5,379 nt of DNA, taken from assembly GCF_031082345.1 (NCBI RefSeq), contig NZ_JAVHLH010000198.1, forward strand, positions 1 to 5,379. The letters are read 5' to 3'. The stretch is from Brevundimonas sp. GTDB taxonomy: Bacteria > Pseudomonadota > Alphaproteobacteria > Caulobacterales > Caulobacteraceae. Every line of letters starts with the position of its first letter. Position 1 is the first letter of the stretch. Positions 1 through 5,379 of the stretch are shown in pieces. The notes beneath the pieces are model-generated. The model saw only the letters and a program-made list of their open reading frames with translations, searched no databases and was not told where the DNA came from. A program made the position numbers and the translations under genes.

Positions 1-24
1 TAGGGGCGACGATGTCGCGCTTGT

Positions 25-51
25 CTTGCCCGAAATGTAGCTGTGGGCAAG
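25..51. repeat. Inverted repeat downstream of the aminotransferase gene
   Basis: CTTGCCC (25-31) and GGGCAAG (45-51) are perfect 7-bp inverted arms around a 13-nt loop. The repeat sits 17 bases past the stop codon of the minus-strand aminotransferase gene. It could form an RNA hairpin at the end of that transcript. No run of T follows on either strand, so it is not a standard intrinsic terminator. Its right arm overlaps a degenerate DnaA-box-like 9-mer at 42-50, so the symmetry may be incidental. Confidence 0.4.
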
Positions 52-61
52 CTGTGGATAA
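42..61 (-). promoter_or_regulatory. Pair of DnaA-box-like 9-mers, one perfect
   Basis: Read on the minus strand, bases 61-53 are TTATCCACA, an exact match to the consensus DnaA box of Escherichia coli. Bases 50-42 are TTGCCCACA, the same 9-mer with two changes. Both copies point the same way and their starts are 11 bp apart, about one helical turn, a spacing suited to two DnaA monomers on one DNA face. The site lies outside the coding sequence, just past the aminotransferase stop codon. DnaA boxes occur at replication origins and also as regulatory or titration sites. With only 67 bases visible I cannot tell which, and the site may serve a gene to the left of the window. The sequence match is certain; the function is inferred. 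Confidence 0.5.
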
Positions 62-67
62 CCGGGG

Positions 68-1234
68 TCAGAGCACCCGTTTGCAGACTTCGATCAGGCG
101 ATCCACATCTGCCTCGTCCTGATACAGGCCGAAGCCGAAGCGGATGGTGTCGTCGCGCACGTCGGTGACCACATTGGCCGCCAGCAGCCGCGCCCGCCAC
201 GTCTGGGCGTCGGGGTGGCGGAAGGCCAGGAAGCGGGCGCGGACGGCCTCGTTCGCCACCGGATTGATCAGCTCGGCCTTGTCCAGCCGCCCCGCCTCGC
301 CGGCCGCGACCGCCTCCTGGAAACGGCGCATCAGCCGGCGTGCATGATCGGCGATGGCCGCGGTGGTCAGGCCGGCCTCGTCCAGCATCCGCCGCACGCC
401 GTTGAAGCGGTACAGCGGGGTGGCGTCGAAGGTCGCCCCCCAGAAACGGCCCGCGTCGGCGCGGTACTGAACATCCTCCGGACGGCCCATCAGCTCGCCG
501 AACTCCGCGAACCAGCCGGTCGCGACAGGCCGGGGACAGAAGCCGTCCGGGGCGTGCAGCACGCCCGCGCCCTCGCCGGACATGGCGTATTTGTAGCCGC
601 CGGTGACGTAGAACAGCTTGTCGGAGACGGCCGACAGGTCGGTCGGGGCGGCCATGAAGCCGTGATAGCCGTCGATCAGCACCCACGGCCCGGCCGGGTC
701 GGCCAGGGCCGCAAGATCGTCCATCCGGCCGAACGCCTGCCCGGTCTTGAAGAAGATCTGGCTGACCACGATCCAGTCGAACCCGCCGGTGCGCGCGGCC
801 TCGACGAAGCGCTCGTCGAAGGTCTCGAACGGATGCAGGGGAATGCGCGTCACCACCGCCTCGCCGGCCTCTTCCCAGCGCTCGCCCTGGCGGCGGAACG
901 AATGGAATTCGCCGTCGGTGGACAGGATGCGGACCGGCTTGGTCTCGAAGCCCGAGAAGATGCGCAGCAGGAAGTCGTGGGTGTTGGGCGCGAACACCAC
1001 CGTGTCCGGCGACGGCAGGTTGAGCTCGCGGGCGACGTGGCCCTGGGCCTCGGGCACCACGTCGCCGAAGATCAGATCCCATTTGCGGTCGGCGAATTTG
1101 TTGGCCTCGACCCAGGCCCGCACCTGGCCGTCGAACGAGGCGTCGGGCCACAGGTGATGGCTGTGAGCGGCGAAATGCAGCCGCTCCGGATCCAGCGACA
1201 GGGCGCGGGAGAACAGGTCCTTGCGAGCGGCCAT
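68..1234 (-). CDS. Class V aminotransferase / kynureninase-like PLP enzyme
   Basis: This 388-residue protein has the pattern of a cytosolic fold-type I PLP-dependent enzyme of the class V aminotransferase/kynureninase group. The likely PLP-binding lysine is K215 in GGYKYAMSGEGAGV (212-225). The strand ending in D188, in LIDGYHGF (186-193), supplies the aspartate expected to contact the PLP pyridine nitrogen, with H191 as in the DxxH motif of kynureninases. The C-terminal small domain ends with RFGFGLYQDEADVDRL (365-380), a familiar class V ending. The histidine-rich N-terminal stretch FAAHSHHLWP (21-30) also looks conserved. No signal peptide or membrane segment is visible. The ATG is supported by GGGAG six bases upstream. 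The gene follows secA by 66 bp on the same strand with no terminator, so co-transcription is likely. Length suits the family. Substrate cannot be read from sequence: kynureninase, cysteine desulfurase-like or other PLP chemistry remain possible. A true kynureninase would be expected near other tryptophan-catabolism genes, and none is seen here. Confidence 0.85.
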   Translation of the reverse strand: MAARKDLFSRALSLDPERLHFAAHSHHLWPDASFDGQVRAWVEANKFADRKWDLIFGDVVPEAQGHVARELNLPSPDTVVFAPNTHDFLLRIFSGFETKPVRILSTDGEFHSFRRQGERWEEAGEAVVTRIPLHPFETFDERFVEAARTGGFDWIVVSQIFFKTGQAFGRMDDLAALADPAGPWVLIDGYHGFMAAPTDLSAVSDKLFYVTGGYKYAMSGEGAGVLHAPDGFCPRPVATGWFAEFGELMGRPEDVQYRADAGRFWGATFDATPLYRFNGVRRMLDEAGLTTAAIADHARRLMRRFQEAVAAGEAGRLDKAELINPVANEAVRARFLAFRHPDAQTWRARLLAANVVTDVRDDTIRFGFGLYQDEADVDRLIEVCKRVL

Positions 1235-1238
1235 CAGT

Positions 1239-1245
1239 CTCTCCC
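1239..1245 (-). promoter_or_regulatory. Ribosome binding site of the aminotransferase gene
   Basis: On the minus strand the bases read GGGAGAG. The GGGAG core is separated by six bases from the ATG at 1234-1232. This good Shine-Dalgarno match fixes the start codon. The rest of the 66-bp gap back to secA (1246-1300) has only short imperfect inverted repeats, such as GCGCT/AGCGC, with no T-run, and no convincing promoter. Confidence 0.7.
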
Positions 1246-1300
1246 GTCGGTGAACACCGCCGGTCGATAGCGGTCCCTCATCCCGCGCTCAAGCAGCGCC

Positions 1301-4195
<2,895 letters not shown>

Positions 4196-4205
4196 GAATG
4201 ATCCG
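4196..4205 (-). promoter_or_regulatory. Weak ribosome binding site of secA
   Basis: Directly upstream of the chosen secA ATG the minus strand reads CGGATCATTC. GGAT, five bases before the ATG, is the only Shine-Dalgarno-like element. This is poor for an abundant essential protein, although weak sites are common in alphaproteobacteria. Start choice rests on protein homology, not on this site. SecA is translationally autoregulated in E. coli; whether that applies here is unknown. Confidence 0.35.
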
Positions 4206-4236
4206 AAGGCGGGCGAGCGGCTGGGGCTCTGGTACT

Positions 4237-4247
4237 GGGACGGTCCC
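4237..4247. repeat. Short palindrome GGGAC-G-GTCCC in the secA leader
   Basis: Arms GGGAC (4237-4241) and GTCCC (4243-4247) flank a single G. The loop is too small for a simple RNA hairpin of full length, so if functional it would be a DNA operator-like site. It lies about 40 bp upstream of the secA ATG, downstream of the predicted start of transcription. In GC-rich DNA such a match may be chance. Confidence 0.25.
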
Positions 4248-4301
4248 GAAGGAGCGACGACGACGGCGCCCCTGGCGAGGCCTCGGCGGCGGCGACCCGG
4301 T

Positions 4302-4318
4302 GCGCCTGTCTCAGGCGC
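4302..4318. repeat. Perfect 7-bp inverted repeat with 3-nt loop in the secA leader
   Basis: GCGCCTG (4302-4308) and CAGGCGC (4312-4318) pair perfectly around TCT. In the secA mRNA this would be a compact, very GC-rich hairpin in the middle of the predicted 5' leader. No T-run follows in either direction, so it is not an intrinsic terminator. It could stabilise the mRNA, act in leader folding, or be an operator for a dimeric regulator between the two divergent genes. Confidence 0.4.
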
Positions 4319-4369
4319 GCGCAAGGGCCGCGCGAACGATCGAAACCCCTCGACTTGGGCGCAGGCGGG

Positions 4370-4397
4370 ACTTAAGCACCGGCCTTATCCCTGTCAA
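4370..4397 (-). promoter_or_regulatory. Predicted housekeeping sigma promoter for secA
   Basis: On the minus strand a perfect TTGACA -35 hexamer (4397-4392) is followed after 16 bp by TTAAGT (4375-4370). The context GCTTAAGT partly fits the GCTANAWC-like -10 element described for Caulobacter housekeeping promoters. Transcription would start near 4363, giving secA a leader of roughly 165 nt. The -35 match is strong, the -10 match modest. The promoter probably also serves the aminotransferase gene. No promoter facing the plus-strand gene could be picked out with confidence. Confidence 0.55.
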
Positions 4398-4422
4398 CGC
4401 GAGGGCCTTTGCCGCCCGTGAC

Positions 4423-4426
4423 GGAG
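4423..4426 (+). promoter_or_regulatory. Likely ribosome binding site of the parvulin-family lipoprotein gene
   Basis: GGAG is followed by 11 bases and then the ATG at 4438, a slightly long spacing. A nearby GTG at 4418 is out of frame with the lipoprotein and hits a stop within eight codons. The ATG is therefore the best start, and it gives a complete lipoprotein signal peptide. Confidence 0.5.
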
Positions 4427-4437
4427 CTTGCCCCGAA

Positions 4438-5379
4438 ATGACCCTCATCCCGACCCGGATTCTGGCCCGCGCCCTGTTCCCGGTGGCGCTGGCGATGGTT
4501 CTCACCGTGTCCGCCTGCGGCCGGGGCGGCGGCTCCGACCGCCCGCCGGAGCCGGGCGACCGGGCCGTGGCCGAGGTTCAGGACGAGACCATCTGGGCTT
4601 CCGACGTCAAGCGCGAGGCGGTGGCGCAGGGGCTGGTGGGAGAGGGCGAGCCACTGGACGTCACCTCGGACCTGTTCCGTCGGGTGCTCGACGAGGTCAT
4701 CGACCAGAAGCTTCTGGCCCACGAGGCCGAGCGCCGCGGTCTGGACAATTCGGCCCTGGCGCAGCGGCGGCTGGCGGCGACGCGCGAGCGCATCCTCGGC
4801 GACATGCTGGTCGAGACGGTCGTCAACGGCGAAATCGACGACAAGGCGGTCGAGACCATCTATCGCGAGCAGGTCCGGCTGGCCGAGACCTCCGAGGAAA
4901 TCCGCAGCCGCCTGATCCTGTCGCGCACCCGCGAGGAGGCGGACGCCGTGATCGGCCTGCTGGCCCAGGGGGCGGCCTTCGAGGCGGTGGCCCAGCAGCG
5001 CTCGACCGACGAGGCGACGCGGTTCTCCGGCGGCGACCTCGGCTACGCCACGCTCGACGTGTTGCCGCAGGCCTATGCCGACGCCCTGCGCGACAAGCCG
5101 GCGGGCTCGACCGTCGGTCCGTTCCAGACCGAGGGCGGCTGGGCCGTGCTGAGGGTCGAGGACCGCCGCAAGGAGACGCCGCCGACGCTGGAGCAGGCGC
5201 GGCCGCAGATCGTGCGCTACCTGACCTACGAAGGGGTGCGCCAGCTGCTGGAACAGCTTCGCGGCAAGGCCGAGGTCGAGGTCCTGCTGAACGGGGATTC
5301 CACCTCACAGGAGCCGGCCTCGGCGCCGGCCCCGGCGCCGGCGGCTGCTCCGGCGACGCCCGCTGCGCCGGCCGGGGCG
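4438..5379 (+). CDS. SurA/PpiD-like parvulin-family lipoprotein, C-terminus cut by window edge
   Basis: The first 314 codons are visible and no stop is reached. The N-terminus is a lipoprotein signal: basic residues (R7, R11), a hydrophobic core (12-24) and lipobox VSAC with acylated cysteine C27. Gly at +2 would not mark inner-membrane retention under E. coli Lol rules, so outer-membrane anchoring on the periplasmic side is likely. Residues about 43-150 resemble a SurA N-terminal chaperone-like domain, mostly charged helices. Residues about 155-243 align with a parvulin domain: spaced EEA, AAFEAVAQQRSTDE (179-192), the GGDLGYA motif (198-204) and a GPFQTEGGW segment (227-235). The two canonical parvulin histidines are replaced, by L159 in RLIL and A236 in GWAV, so isomerase activity may be weak or lost. 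The tail from 291 is Ala/Pro-rich low complexity, probably a flexible linker near the end of the protein. It likely helps fold or escort exported proteins, fitting its position divergent from secA. Family call is firm; activity is uncertain. Confidence 0.88.
   Translation, partial: MTLIPTRILARALFPVALAMVLTVSACGRGGGSDRPPEPGDRAVAEVQDETIWASDVKREAVAQGLVGEGEPLDVTSDLFRRVLDEVIDQKLLAHEAERRGLDNSALAQRRLAATRERILGDMLVETVVNGEIDDKAVETIYREQVRLAETSEEIRSRLILSRTREEADAVIGLLAQGAAFEAVAQQRSTDEATRFSGGDLGYATLDVLPQAYADALRDKPAGSTVGPFQTEGGWAVLRVEDRRKETPPTLEQARPQIVRYLTYEGVRQLLEQLRGKAEVEVLLNGDSTSQEPASAPAPAPAAAPATPAAPAGA

Noticed and set aside
2..40. Possible C-terminal tail of a plus-strand gene entering from the left, reading GDDVALVLPEM then stop
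   Set aside because: The residues look plausible, but 12 codons are too few to support a gene. A minus-strand frame in the same bases also reads plausibly (FGQDKRDIVAP), so there is no way to choose.
215..1270. A plus-strand open frame of about 350 codons antisense to the aminotransferase gene
   Set aside because: It has a skewed composition and no domain, and it overlaps completely a gene with clear PLP-enzyme motifs on the other strand.
4372..4390. Possible CtrA binding site at TTAAG in the divergent intergenic region
   Set aside because: Only one TTAA half-site is present. The second half at the required 7-bp spacing is missing, and the bases are better explained as the secA -10 element.
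4823..5308. A minus-strand open frame of about 160 codons antisense to the parvulin-family lipoprotein gene
   Set aside because: Its composition is Arg/Pro/Ser/Ala-rich with no motif, and the plus-strand frame has a signal peptide, a lipobox and a parvulin domain.
5317..5379. Ala/Pro-coding GC-rich repeat at the right edge
   Set aside because: It is an irregular low-complexity linker within the lipoprotein gene rather than a tandem DNA repeat or mobile-element end.

Overview
The window is a GC-rich chromosomal segment from an alphaproteobacterium. The SecA sequence style, the strong GC codon bias and a TTGACA-type promoter suggest Caulobacterales, with a Brevundimonas- or Caulobacter-like organism most likely. 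That placement rests on recall of the family, not on a search. There are no RNA genes, insertion sequences, CRISPR arrays or phage genes, and most of the window is ordinary housekeeping sequence.

Layout, left to right. Bases 1-67 lie beyond the end of the first gene. They hold a perfect DnaA-box 9-mer (TTATCCACA on the minus strand), a degenerate second copy 11 bp away in the same orientation, and an inverted repeat overlapping the degenerate copy. Bases 68-1234 (minus) encode a PLP-dependent class V aminotransferase / kynureninase-like enzyme. After a 66-bp gap with no terminator, 1301-4195 (minus) is a full-length secA, the ATPase motor of the Sec protein-export pathway. Both minus-strand genes are probably read from one promoter upstream of secA. 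Bases 4196-4437 are a divergent intergenic region with a good sigma-70-type promoter facing secA, a leader of about 165 nt and two inverted repeats. From 4438 to the window edge (plus) runs a SurA/PpiD-like parvulin-family lipoprotein, cut off at its C-terminus by the edge.

How the genes relate: SecA drives unfolded preproteins through SecYEG. The divergent lipoprotein carries a Sec-type lipoprotein signal and would act on the far side of the membrane as a foldase or chaperone for newly exported proteins. The pair therefore makes functional sense, although they are transcribed apart. The aminotransferase has no evident link to secretion and seems to be a passenger downstream of secA.

Worth a second look: the DnaA-box pair at the left edge, loss of both canonical parvulin active-site histidines in the lipoprotein, an insertion of about 50 residues in the second nucleotide-binding domain of SecA, and the long secA leader with no usable leader-peptide start. 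I see no convincing new biological system here.
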